From Roseateles sp. DAIF2 (GTDB lineage: Bacteria; Pseudomonadota; Gammaproteobacteria; Burkholderiales; Burkholderiaceae_C), in NCBI RefSeq assembly GCF_015624425.1, contig NZ_CP049919.1:3224001-3288000 (forward strand): a stretch of 64,000 nt of DNA. Reading direction: 5' to 3'. The notes below the pieces were generated by a model that saw nothing but the letters and a program-made list of their open reading frames with translations, did no database searches and had not been told where the DNA came from. Position numbers and translations under genes: made by a program. This document shows positions 33,676-42,072 of the stretch, piece by piece. Each line of letters starts with the position of its first letter. The stretch's first letter is position 1.

Positions 33676-35498
33676 GAGCTCGTGCCCGGCCGGGTCTCCT
33701 CGGCCAGGGGAAGGGTGAAGCGGAAGGTGGCGCCCGGTGGCTCAGCTCCGTCGGCCCACAAGCGCCCGCCATGGCGCTCGACGATGGTCCGGCAGATCGA
33801 CAGGCCCAGACCCAGGCCCTGTGGCTTGGTGGTGAAGAAGGCATCGAACAGCCGGCCCTCGACCTCGGCCGACAGCCCTGGGCCCTGGTCGTGCACCGCC
33901 ACCTCGGCCGCGCCCTCCAGCCGGCGGGTCGTGATCTCGATGCGGCGCCGCGCCGCCGGCGTGGCGCCCTGCGTCATCGCGTCGGTGGCGTTCTGCAGCA
34001 GCTGGATCAGCAGCTGCTCGATGTCCATCGCATCGGCCAGCACCGGCGGCAGCCCGGTCTGCAGGGCAAGATCTAGCCGCACTCCGCACAGCCGGGCCAG
34101 CGGCTCGAACTGCCGCGCGGCCGCCGCGACCAGCGCATTGAGGTCCTGCGGTGCCGGCTGCATGCCGCGCCGCCGCACATAGCCGCGGATGCGGCGGATG
34201 ATGGCCGCGGCGCGCTCGGCCTGCTCGGCAATGCCCTGTGCACCGCTACGGATGAAGTCGGGCCCGGCCCGCCCCTGGTCCAGCGCGCGCTGGATGCCGC
34301 CGGCATAGTTGGCGATCGCGGCGAGCGGCTGGTTGAACTCATGCGCGATGTTGGACGCCATCTCGCCCAGCATGCCCAGGCGCGCGAACTGGTCGCGCTC
34401 CTCGCGATGCCGCCGCGCCTCCCGTTCGGCCGCCTCGCGGGCCCGCAGCGCCAGGGTCAGTTCTTGCGTGCGCCGCCGCACCAGGCGCTCGACCCGCGCC
34501 GCATGCACCAGCCACCACAAGAGCCCCAGCGCCAGGATCGCCAGCAGGCCCCAGTAGTCGCGCGCGAGATCGCGCAGGGTGGTGCGGTTCAGATACTCGT
34601 AGGGACCGATGCGCAGCTCGCGGAACAGCGCCTGGACTTCGGCATCGTCCTGCGCCGCGGTCCAGCCCTGCCCCTGGGCCGGCCCCATCGCGAGCAGCTG
34701 CGCGGTCACGCGTTTGGCCAGCTCGGGCGCGGTATGCGGCAGCCGGGCGAAGGGCCAGTCGGGATAGGCGCGCGACGACCGGCGGCAGGACGGGTCGGAC
34801 GAGGTCGCTTTCCGCTCACCGACGACGATGAACTCTCCGGGCAAGACCTGGCCCTGGGCGACCAGTTCCTCCAGCAGGCAGCTGCGCAGCACGCCCGCAT
34901 CGGCTTTGCCGTCGCGCAGCGCGTCCACGATGCGCGTCATCGGATAGCCGGTCTCGAGCAGTGCCGGCAGTTGCTTCGGGCCGAGGCCGGCCTGTTGCAG
35001 CTCGCGCCAGATCACGCGCCAGCCGCCGAAGGCCTCGGCCGACACGACGGCCAGCCGGCGCCCCTGCAGCTGATCCAGCCGGACCGGATGGCCCGGGCGC
35101 GCCGGCGCGATCACGGTGGAGGCCACCGTGGCCGCGCAGCCCCGGCCCTCCAGGGTGGCCAGGCGGGTGAGGCCGAACTCCGCGGCCAGCTGGAGATGGT
35201 CGCCGGGGTTGGTGATCACGAAGTCCAGCCTGCGCCCGGCCACCGCCGCGGCCAGCGCCGCCGGGTCCAGCGGGACCGGCACGAAGCGCCGCTGCGGCAG
35301 CGCGCGGTTCAGATGCGCGAGCGTGGGCGAGAACTCGTCGAGGGCGCGCTCCGCGCCGCGGTAGGCCAGCACGCCGATGCGCACCTCGGGCCGCTCTGCA
35401 GCAGCATCGGACCGGGCGCTGCTCGCGCCGAGCGCCAGGGCCATGCCCAGCGCCCACATCCACCATCCTGCTCGCCGCTTGTTCTTCTTCTGTTCCAT
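33672..35498 (-). CDS. TtrS-like histidine kinase with PhnD-type periplasmic sensor
   Basis: A 607-residue membrane kinase. After a signal/anchor segment (WWMWALGMALALGASSARS), residues about 35-275 form a PhnD-like binding-protein domain (VRIGVLAYRGAERALDEFSP, FVITNPGDHLQLA, VLRSCLLEELVAQG). A membrane helix (WGLLAILALGLLWWLVHAA) and coiled coil lead to a FixL/NtrB-type HisKA domain, His386 in ASNIAHEFNQPLAAIANYA, and a HATPase (LLQNATDAM, DQGPGLS, GLGLGLSICRTI). This architecture is that of TtrS tetrathionate sensors and their relatives. Ligand here is unproven, but the TsdA-like cytochrome next door makes thiosulfate or tetrathionate a good guess. The start is ATG 35498 rather than the GTG at 35528. 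Confidence 0.88.
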   Translation of the reverse strand: MEQKKNKRRAGWWMWALGMALALGASSARSDAAAERPEVRIGVLAYRGAERALDEFSPTLAHLNRALPQRRFVPVPLDPAALAAAVAGRRLDFVITNPGDHLQLAAEFGLTRLATLEGRGCAATVASTVIAPARPGHPVRLDQLQGRRLAVVSAEAFGGWRVIWRELQQAGLGPKQLPALLETGYPMTRIVDALRDGKADAGVLRSCLLEELVAQGQVLPGEFIVVGERKATSSDPSCRRSSRAYPDWPFARLPHTAPELAKRVTAQLLAMGPAQGQGWTAAQDDAEVQALFRELRIGPYEYLNRTTLRDLARDYWGLLAILALGLLWWLVHAARVERLVRRRTQELTLALRAREAAEREARRHREERDQFARLGMLGEMASNIAHEFNQPLAAIANYAGGIQRALDQGRAGPDFIRSGAQGIAEQAERAAAIIRRIRGYVRRRGMQPAPQDLNALVAAAARQFEPLARLCGVRLDLALQTGLPPVLADAMDIEQLLIQLLQNATDAMTQGATPAARRRIEITTRRLEGAAEVAVHDQGPGLSAEVEGRLFDAFFTTKPQGLGLGLSICRTIVERHGGRLWADGAEPPGATFRFTLPLAEETRPGTSS

Positions 35499-35567
35499 CA
35501 CCAGGCCGCAAGCATAGGGCCGCCGCACCGCCCGTGCGGGCGAACCGCGGCCCTGGCTTGCGCTGGA

Positions 35568-37652
35568 TCAATAGCGGGCGTCCTTGGGCTTGGGGTCCTT
35601 GGGCCAATCCTTGACCTTGTCGGGGAAGTCCGGGCGCGGCATATGGCTGAAGTACTCGGCCACGTCGAGTGCGTCCTGGTCCGACAGGCCGCCCTGGCCC
35701 AGCGGGAACTTCTCGTGCATGCCGATCGGCATATTGCGCTTGACGAAGGCCGCCGCGGTGAAGGTGCGCGCCATGCCTGCGCCGATGTTGAAGGAATCCT
35801 CGCCCCACAGCGGCGGGTAGACCATGCGCCCGGCGGCGTCGCGCAGGCCCTCCCCGTCCTGGCCATGACAGGCGGCGCATTGGGCGGCATAGACCTTGCG
35901 GCCGTTGTCGGCATTCGGGACCAGGGCCGGGTTCAGCTTGCCGACGCCGCGGCCCGGCACCTTGTCGGCGGGTTTCGTCTCGCCCTTCATCCAGTCGAAG
36001 TAGGCGACCATGGCCTTCATGTCTTCCGAGTCGACCGGCAGCGGCTTGCCATTCATCGAGCGACGGAAGCAGCCGTTGATGCGGTCCTCCAGCGTGATCT
36101 GCCGGCCGGCGCGCGGCGCGTAGGACGGGAAGAAGGCGGCGATGCCGACATAGGGCGAGCCATCGGCGACCGTCCCGGCATTCAGGTGGCAGGAGGCGCA
36201 GTTGAGCTGGTTGCCGACATGGCGCGGCAGCAGCTCGCGCGTGTCCGCGTTCAGCTGCATGCCCCGCACCAGCTGCTCGGCATGGGGTTCGGCCAGCATG
36301 CGCGCCAGGCGCGGCGTCTCGAAGGGGCTGCGGTCGACCCGCGGGTCCAGGCTCCTGCGCGCGGCGGCCACCTCGGACTCGAGCACCGGCCCCGCGCCCT
36401 CGCCCCAGGACTCGCGCACGAAGCTGAGGATCTGCGCCAGCTCCGCGTCGTTCAGCCGGGCGAAGGCGGGCATGGTGTAGGTGCGCGGATGGGCGCCGGT
36501 CGCGGCGGTCTTCCAGCCGGTCAGCGTGATGTGGATCAGGGTGGCGGGATCCTTGGCCGTGACCGTCGAGTTGCCGGCCAGCGCCGGAAAGATGCTCTTG
36601 ACGCCGGCGCCGTTGGCGCGATGGCAGTCGGTGCAGAACTGCGCGTAGCCCAGGCCGCCAGCCGTGGTGTAGAGCCCGGCCGGCGGCGCGCCGGCATCAG
36701 CTATCGGCGGCGCGACCTTCGGCCGGTCGGACGGCAGGGACTTCAGGTAGCTGGCGATAGCGCCCAGGTCGGCGTCGGTGAAATGCTGCGTCGAATGCAG
36801 GATCACCTCGGTCATGCTGCCGGAGGCGGTCGAATGGCGGTTCTGCCCGGTCCTCAGCAGCTCCACGATGTCCGGTTCGGTCCACAGGTCGCGCAGCTCG
36901 ATCGCGTTCCACTGCTCGACCCGCGCGCCGGCCAGGAAGCGCTTGCCGGCCGGGCCCGCCTCGCTCATCGCCAGTTCCTGGAAGCCCATGCCGCGCGGCG
37001 TGTGGCAGGCGCCGCAATGCCCCAGGCCCTGCACCAGATAGGCGCCGCGGTTCCAGGCGGCATCGCGCCGCGGGTCCGGCTTGAAGGCGCGCTTCTCCGC
37101 GAACAGCGCATCCCAGTAGGCCAGGCCGAGGCGCAGGTTGAAGGGGAACTGCATCGCCGCGGGCTTGTTGGGCTGCGCCACCGGCGCCACGCCCTGCTGC
37201 AGATAGGCCCACAGGGCGCGCATGTCGGCGTCCGTCATCTTGGCGTAGGAGGGATAGGGCATCGCGGGATAGAGCCGATGCCCGTCCGCGGCCACGCCCC
37301 GGCGCATCGCGCGGTCGAACTCGCCATAGGACCAGCCGCCCAGGCCGGTCTTGGCGTCCGGCGTGATATTGGTCGACCACAGGGTGCCGAAGGGCGTCTC
37401 CAGCGGCCGCCCGCCGGCGAACTCCGCGCCGCCGGGCGCGGTATGGCAGGCGATGCAGTCGCCCAGCTGGGCCACATAGCGCCCCTGCTCCAGCAGCGCT
37501 GCATCGGCCCGGCCCTCGTTCAGCTCGGCCACCGCCACCGGCGGCGGCAGGGCCAGCCAGAACGCCAGGACGCCGGCCAGCGCCAGCAGAGCCAGAAGAA
37601 GCAGGTACCGCCTCCCGCGGCGGCTTGTTGATGATGAGGTGTTGTTTGGCAT
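35568..37652 (-). CDS. Pentaheme cytochrome c: AdhB-like triheme unit fused to TsdA-like thiosulfate dehydrogenase
   Basis: A 694-residue membrane-anchored cytochrome (helix at about 16-36). Five CxxCH heme sites are present: 66-70, 213-217, 340-344, 485-489 and 592-596. Residues 45-415 resemble the triheme cytochrome subunit of membrane alcohol/gluconate dehydrogenases. Residues about 430-694 resemble diheme thiosulfate dehydrogenase TsdA: NQLNCASCHLNAG, then DRINGCFRRSMNG, whose Cys528 corresponds to the unusual axial Cys ligand of TsdA, and a typical C-terminus (MPIGMHEKFPLGQGGLSDQD). TsdA couples two thiosulfates to tetrathionate. The fused triheme part could carry the electrons to the membrane. 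The gene lies 69 bases upstream of the TtrS/TtrR-like genes on the same strand. Confidence 0.85.
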   Translation of the reverse strand: MPNNTSSSTSRRGRRYLLLLALLALAGVLAFWLALPPPVAVAELNEGRADAALLEQGRYVAQLGDCIACHTAPGGAEFAGGRPLETPFGTLWSTNITPDAKTGLGGWSYGEFDRAMRRGVAADGHRLYPAMPYPSYAKMTDADMRALWAYLQQGVAPVAQPNKPAAMQFPFNLRLGLAYWDALFAEKRAFKPDPRRDAAWNRGAYLVQGLGHCGACHTPRGMGFQELAMSEAGPAGKRFLAGARVEQWNAIELRDLWTEPDIVELLRTGQNRHSTASGSMTEVILHSTQHFTDADLGAIASYLKSLPSDRPKVAPPIADAGAPPAGLYTTAGGLGYAQFCTDCHRANGAGVKSIFPALAGNSTVTAKDPATLIHITLTGWKTAATGAHPRTYTMPAFARLNDAELAQILSFVRESWGEGAGPVLESEVAAARRSLDPRVDRSPFETPRLARMLAEPHAEQLVRGMQLNADTRELLPRHVGNQLNCASCHLNAGTVADGSPYVGIAAFFPSYAPRAGRQITLEDRINGCFRRSMNGKPLPVDSEDMKAMVAYFDWMKGETKPADKVPGRGVGKLNPALVPNADNGRKVYAAQCAACHGQDGEGLRDAAGRMVYPPLWGEDSFNIGAGMARTFTAAAFVKRNMPIGMHEKFPLGQGGLSDQDALDVAEYFSHMPRPDFPDKVKDWPKDPKPKDARY

Positions 37653-37881
37653 GGAGTCCGCGACCGTCCAGTAATCAGGGTTTCACTGGAGGGTAGGACC
37701 CCAACTGCGGCGCCGACAGCCGGGAGCTTGCGGCATGCCGTACCGGGTTCTCCCTGGCGCAGACCACCTGGCGCACGAAATGGCCGGCGGCTTGATCTGG
37801 CGCAACGGGCAAGACCTGGCCCCGCAAGGTGTTTGCGTCTGTAGCGGCGCCAGGATTCATGCTGCATCCTTACGAGCACAC

Positions 37882-37986
37882 CTGTACCTGACGCGCTTCC
37901 AGATCCGCCCCGAGGAGGCCGCCCTGCGGCAGCGCTTTGGCGCGGCCTTCGAGGCCTACGCGGCCCGTGTCGGGCGCTGGCTGTGA
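37882..37986 (+). pseudogene. 3' remnant of an isoprenylcysteine methyltransferase-family gene
   Basis: The last 34 codons before the TGA at 37986 read LYLTRFQIRPEEAALRQRFG and then AAFEAYAARVGRWL. This is the typical C-terminus of small membrane ICMT/PEMT-family methyltransferases (RFQIxPEERALxxxFGxxYxxYxxxVRRWL). The membrane part that should precede it is missing; the upstream in-frame sequence from 37735 is not related. The rest of the 37653-38009 gap shows no other gene. Confidence 0.6.
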
Positions 37987-38009
37987 GCAATGGGGATCTC
38001 TGTACCGCT

Positions 38010-38801
38010 TTACCCCACCGGCGGTTTGATCGCGCGGGTCGCGATCGATGTCGGGCTATGCCGGTTCAGCGGGGTCGCCTCATCGGACCACCAATCCTCG
38101 AACATGTCGACGAGCATCAGTCCCGCACGCATCTGCCCGCCGAGGAGGCTGTCCAGGGTATGGCCGAACTCGAGCGCTTCGCCCCGCTGAAGCCTGGCCT
38201 GGACTGCCGGATCGTCCGGGTAGTCAAGATCGGAGAATGGCAGCCTGTATCGAACCTGCAGACCCTGCGCGCCATCACTCAGGTCATGATCGAAAAGATA
38301 GAAGCTTGGATTGAGAAAGCCCGCCAGCAGCGTCCCACCTGGCTTCAGTACCCTGAAGCACTCCGACCAGACGGGACGAACGTCGGGCACGAAGCAGTTC
38401 GAGCAGGGATGGAAGATCAGATCGAAGGCCTCATCACCGAATCTCGATAGATCGGCCATGTCCCCTTGCTCGCAACGCAGGTCCAGGCCGTGGCGCGTGG
38501 CCACCTCCAGATCCTTGGCCAGCTGTGCGTCGGAGGCGTCCAGGCTGACCACCCTGGCGCCGGCCGCCGCCAGGATCGGCGCCTGTTGGCCGCCGCCGGA
38601 AGCCAGGCACAAGACCTGTTTGCCCGCTATATCGCCGAACCAGGCGCGAGGCACAGGGGTTTGCGGCGTCAAAAGAATCTCCCATTGGCCGCCGCGCGCC
38701 TTGTCGACCGCGACGGAGTCCACGGGCCGAGACCATTCGGAATCCAGCTTCGACTCTCGATCCCAGGCTGCGCGGTTGTGTTCGAAGACGGTGGTGTTCA
38801 T
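38010..38801 (-). CDS. SAM-dependent class I methyltransferase
   Basis: A 263-residue cytoplasmic protein. The SAM-binding motif I is VLCLASGGGQQAPILAAAGA, followed by the acidic residue of VVSLDAS; motif II-like DLIFHPCSNCFV and the LKPGGTLLAGF segment are also present. The substrate cannot be told. ATG 38801 (MNTTVFEHN) is preferred; a GGAGG lies 14 bases upstream, and a GTG at 38822 is an alternative. The base composition appears less GC-rich than its neighbours, and a methyltransferase remnant lies next to it. Confidence 0.82.
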   Translation of the reverse strand: MNTTVFEHNRAAWDRESKLDSEWSRPVDSVAVDKARGGQWEILLTPQTPVPRAWFGDIAGKQVLCLASGGGQQAPILAAAGARVVSLDASDAQLAKDLEVATRHGLDLRCEQGDMADLSRFGDEAFDLIFHPCSNCFVPDVRPVWSECFRVLKPGGTLLAGFLNPSFYLFDHDLSDGAQGLQVRYRLPFSDLDYPDDPAVQARLQRGEALEFGHTLDSLLGGQMRAGLMLVDMFEDWWSDEATPLNRHSPTSIATRAIKPPVG

Positions 38802-38918
38802 ATCGCGCAGCATAGCCTCCACGAGCGTTCGTCCAGGACGCGTGCGAGTCCTCCTGCCACGGCCGCTCGCGACGATGATGAAATAGGCAGCCCTGCCGCC
38901 CCACCAGATCAGAAGTCC

Positions 38919-39752
38919 ATGCCAACCCCGTCAGACACAGCCACATCTCCCCGTCCCGCAGAGCGCGAGCAATGGGTCGAGCTCCCGCAGCAGGGCCGGA
39001 TCTACACCCGCCGCTGGACGCCCGAGTCGGCCGATGCCGCCGCGGCGCCTATCCTGCTGCTGCATGACTCGCTGGGCAGCGTGGCGCTGTGGCGGGACTT
39101 TCCCGCTGCGCTGAGCGCGGCCACCGGCCGCAGCGTCATCGCCTATGACCGCCTGGGCTTCGGGCAGTCCGACGCCCGTCACGATGCGCCCTCGCTGCGC
39201 TTCGTCGCCGAGGAGGCCGAGATCCAGGTCCCCGCCCTGCTGGAGCGGCTCGGCATCGAGCGCTTCGTCGCGATGGGGCACAGCGTCGGCGGCGGCATGG
39301 CCATTCTCTGCGCCGCGCATCTGCGGGCACGCTGCGAGGCCCTGGTCACGATCGCCGCCCAGGTCTTCGCCGAGCAGCTGACCCTGCAGGGCATCCGGGT
39401 CGCGAAGGAGCAGTTCAAGGATGCCGCGCAGTTCGCCCGGCTGGCGCGCTATCACGGCGAGAAGGCGCGCTGGGTGCTGCAGGCCTGGACCGAGACCTGG
39501 CTGGCCCCGGGTTTTGCAAACTGGTCCCTGCAGCCGGACCTGGCCGGCGTCGGCTGCCCGGTGCTGGCCATCCATGGCGAGCAGGACGAATATGGCTCGC
39601 CCCGGCATGCGCGGCTGATCGGCGCGCTGAGCACCGGCCCGGCCCGGGTGGAGGTGCTGGCGGGCGCGGCGCACATGCCGCACCGCGAGCAGCCCGAGCG
39701 GGTGCTGGCGCTGATCGCCGAGTTCCTGGGCGAGCCGGCCGCGCGCGCTTGA
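38919..39752 (+). CDS. Alpha/beta hydrolase
   Basis: A 277-residue cytoplasmic hydrolase. The fold markers are ILLLHDSLGSVALW (oxyanion region), the nucleophile elbow GHSVGGG, the acid in AIHGEQDEYG, and the His of GAAHMPHREQP. These fit an esterase/lipase-type enzyme acting on a small ester, lactone or C-C bond. ATG 38919 follows the end of the divergent methyltransferase gene by about 117 bases. It converges with the dioxygenase gene (9-base gap). Substrate unknown. Confidence 0.85.
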   Translation: MPTPSDTATSPRPAEREQWVELPQQGRIYTRRWTPESADAAAAPILLLHDSLGSVALWRDFPAALSAATGRSVIAYDRLGFGQSDARHDAPSLRFVAEEAEIQVPALLERLGIERFVAMGHSVGGGMAILCAAHLRARCEALVTIAAQVFAEQLTLQGIRVAKEQFKDAAQFARLARYHGEKARWVLQAWTETWLAPGFANWSLQPDLAGVGCPVLAIHGEQDEYGSPRHARLIGALSTGPARVEVLAGAAHMPHREQPERVLALIAEFLGEPAARA

Positions 39753-39761
39753 ACGTCGCCC

Positions 39762-40589
39762 CTAGCGGGGCCACAGCAGGGGGAACAGCGGGTGTTCCAT
39801 CGGCGCGCCCTTCGGCAGCTCGTCGACCAGGCCGGGGAATTCCGGCGAGGTCGTCCAGGGCCGGGGCGCATGCCGCATGTCGTCGCCCAGCATGCGCACC
39901 GAGAAGGCGCGCCGCCGCCGCCCGGGTTCCAGCCCCGCCGAGGCGTGCAGGGTCAGCATATTGAAGGCCAGCGCATCGCCCGGCTCCATGGCCCAGCCGC
40001 GGATGTCATGCGCCGCGCGATCGGCCTCGATATCCGGCAGGTCGGCCAGGCTGCCCTCGGGGAACCATTTCGCCTCGTGGCTCATGAAGGTCCGCGGCAT
40101 CAGCCAAGGCCCCCGGTGCGAGCCCGCCACGAACTCCAGGGTGGCCGCGCGCGACACCGGGTCCACCGGGATCCAGAAGCTGACGTTCTGGCTGCCCTCG
40201 ACGTTGTAATAGGGCTGGTCCTGGTGCCAGGGCGTGCGCTGCCGCGTGCCGCCCTCCTTGGTCAGCATATGGTCGTGGTACAGCCGGATCGCGGTGCTGC
40301 CGGTCAGCGCCGCGGCCCAGGCCGCCAGGGCCGAGCCGGTGATGATCTCCCGGTAGGCCGCGTTCTCCTGCCAGTTGCAGAAGTCCTCGATGAAGAAGCC
40401 GGGATCGTCGGGGCGGCTGGCGACCTTGGCGCGCGGGCTCGGTGCCGCCAGGTTCGCGTCGATGCCCTCGCGCAGCCGCTCGACCTCGGCCGGCCGCAGC
40501 ACGCCGCGCAGGCAGACCACGCCGTCGCGCTGGTAGGCCTCCCGCAGCTCGGCGGCGGATGAAGAGGGATCGGTGGCAATCGGGTGCAT
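39762..40589 (-). CDS. Phytanoyl-CoA dioxygenase-family Fe(II)/2-oxoglutarate oxygenase
   Basis: A 275-residue cytoplasmic oxygenase. The iron triad is His122 and Asp124 (WHQDQPYYN) and His215 (MLTLHASAGL); the following RRRRAFSVRM supplies the 2-oxoglutarate-binding Arg. PhyH-family enzymes hydroxylate a wide range of small molecules. ATG 40589 was selected since the conserved domain begins there and the longer in-frame extension would run into the divergent regulator. The neighbouring cupin-AraC regulator at 40684 is divergent with a 94-base gap and probably controls it. Confidence 0.88.
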   Translation of the reverse strand: MHPIATDPSSSAAELREAYQRDGVVCLRGVLRPAEVERLREGIDANLAAPSPRAKVASRPDDPGFFIEDFCNWQENAAYREIITGSALAAWAAALTGSTAIRLYHDHMLTKEGGTRQRTPWHQDQPYYNVEGSQNVSFWIPVDPVSRAATLEFVAGSHRGPWLMPRTFMSHEAKWFPEGSLADLPDIEADRAAHDIRGWAMEPGDALAFNMLTLHASAGLEPGRRRRAFSVRMLGDDMRHAPRPWTTSPEFPGLVDELPKGAPMEHPLFPLLWPR

Positions 40590-40683
40590 GGCTCGGAGCT
40601 CCTGGAGTGACGAGACCAGTCTAGAGTGGCTGCCTGTAGTCAAATACGCCGAATCGGACAACCCATCGGCCCAGCCGGACAAG

Positions 40684-41472
40684 ATGAAGCCAGCCCCCTC
40701 CTCCGCACGGTCGCAGCGCGAGCTGGATGAGCCGCCTCCGCTGCGCTTCAAGCTCGTGCACCTGCGGGCCGGCAGCGCCGATCCGCCGGACCGGCATGAG
40801 GAGGGTCAGTTCGTGCACGCGATCGCCGGCGTGCTCGAGGTCGGCATGGACCAGCGCTTCTTCCTGGCCCCGCCGCAGTACGGCGTGTGGATCCCGCCCG
40901 GCATGGAGCATGTGTCCAGCAACCGCCACGAGGCCAGCTATGTCACGCTGTATGTGGCCAGATCCCTGTGCGAGGCCCTGCCGCGGCGCGCCTGCACGAT
41001 GGCGGTCAACCCGCTGATCCTGGCCCTGCTCGACACCCTGCGCCGGCAGGCCATCGAGTTGCCGCGCAACCCGCAGGAGCAGCGTCTGTTCCAGGTGCTG
41101 CTGGACCAGCTGTCTGCCACGCCCAGCCACGACAGCTATCTGCCGATGTCGCAGGATCCGTTGCTGAGCCAGGTGCTGAACGCGCTGCAGGCCCGCCCCT
41201 GGGATGCCCGCTCGCTGGCCGACTGGGCCGCGCTGGTGCACACGACCGAGCGCACCCTGGCGCGCCGCTGCCAGCGCGACCTCGACATGTCCTTCAATGA
41301 ATGGCGGCAGCGCCTGAAGGTGGTGCGCGGCATCGCGCTGCTGGAGCGCGGCCGCGCGGTCAAGGAGGTCGCGCTGGAGCTGGGCTACAGCGCCCCCTCG
41401 GCCTTCATCGCGATGTTCCAGCGCCAGATCGGGATGACGCCGCAGGCCTATCTGCGGAAGAAGTGCCAGTAG
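40684..41472 (+). CDS. AraC-family regulator with N-terminal cupin
   Basis: A 262-residue transcription factor. The N-terminal cupin-like ligand domain (about 20-100) contains HEEGQFVHAIAGVLEV and GVWIPPGMEHVS. The AraC DNA-binding domain (about 165-260) contains LADWAALVHTTERTLARRCQ and VALELGYSAPSAFIAMFQRQ. ATG 40684 precedes the conserved part; the frame is open from 40573. It is divergent from the PhyH-type oxygenase gene, which is its obvious candidate target. Confidence 0.9.
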   Translation: MKPAPSSARSQRELDEPPPLRFKLVHLRAGSADPPDRHEEGQFVHAIAGVLEVGMDQRFFLAPPQYGVWIPPGMEHVSSNRHEASYVTLYVARSLCEALPRRACTMAVNPLILALLDTLRRQAIELPRNPQEQRLFQVLLDQLSATPSHDSYLPMSQDPLLSQVLNALQARPWDARSLADWAALVHTTERTLARRCQRDLDMSFNEWRQRLKVVRGIALLERGRAVKEVALELGYSAPSAFIAMFQRQIGMTPQAYLRKKCQ

Positions 41473-41575
41473 GCCGGTGATCAGCCGCGGCAAGTTCCGT
41501 GCCTCGATCCCGAGGCCCCTTGCCGTCGAGCGACCAGCGGCTAGCAGGAGGTGCGCGTGATGCCGGTGCTGCTTC

Positions 41576-42013
41576 TCAACGGACCACGAGCACGGGCTGA
41601 CGTGCCAAGGACAAGACCTTCAAGGTCTGACTGCCGAGCAAGGCCGATTCGACCGCGCCGCGGCCATGAGTCGCCATCACGATCAGGTCGCACGCGAGCC
41701 GGTCCGCCGTGGCGATGATCTCCTCGTAGGGCCGGTCACCGATCGCGACCCGCGCTTCGATTCGCCGCGCCGACTCGCCGAAGCGCTCGATGACCTGCTG
41801 GATACGCCGCTGAGCGGCCTGGCTCAGACGCTCCCGCAGGTCATGGAGGTCGCGACCAGCCTGGAAGCTTGCGGCCGCGAAATCGGCCATCCCGTAGTCA
41901 CGGGCGACATGAAGAGCGGTCACACGGGCGTCGGCGGCGAGCCGAAGCGCCATCGTGATGGCGCGGTCCCCAAGCGCCGTGCAGTCCGTGGCGACGAGGA
42001 TATGCTTGAACAT
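41576..42013 (-). CDS. Universal stress protein (UspA family)
   Basis: A 145-residue protein. It opens with HILVATDCTALGDRAITMAL and ends with the nucleotide-binding pattern DLIVMATHGRGAVESALLGSQTLKVL, containing the G-2x-G-9x-G(S/T)-type motif, then VLVVR. USPs of this type bind ATP and support survival under starvation or low oxygen. It lies 59 bases downstream of adhP on the same strand and is probably cotranscribed, under the FNR/Anr-like box at 43189. Confidence 0.93.
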   Translation of the reverse strand: MFKHILVATDCTALGDRAITMALRLAADARVTALHVARDYGMADFAAASFQAGRDLHDLRERLSQAAQRRIQQVIERFGESARRIEARVAIGDRPYEEIIATADRLACDLIVMATHGRGAVESALLGSQTLKVLSLARQPVLVVR

Positions 42014-42072
42014 CGCTACTCCTTTGAGTCCAGCGCAAGGCCCCTGGGCCGAGACATTGGCCTATCGCTCGT

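Noticed and set aside
33672..35498. A PhnD-type phosphonate transporter component
   Set aside because: The PhnD-like domain is fused to a membrane helix, HisKA and HATPase, and no transporter genes are adjacent, so it is a sensor kinase.
34341..37631. A 1096-codon open frame on the + strand
   Set aside because: It is antisense to the TtrS-like kinase and the cytochrome gene, has low-quality Arg/Gln/His-rich sequence and no domain. Long antisense frames are expected in very GC-rich coding DNA.
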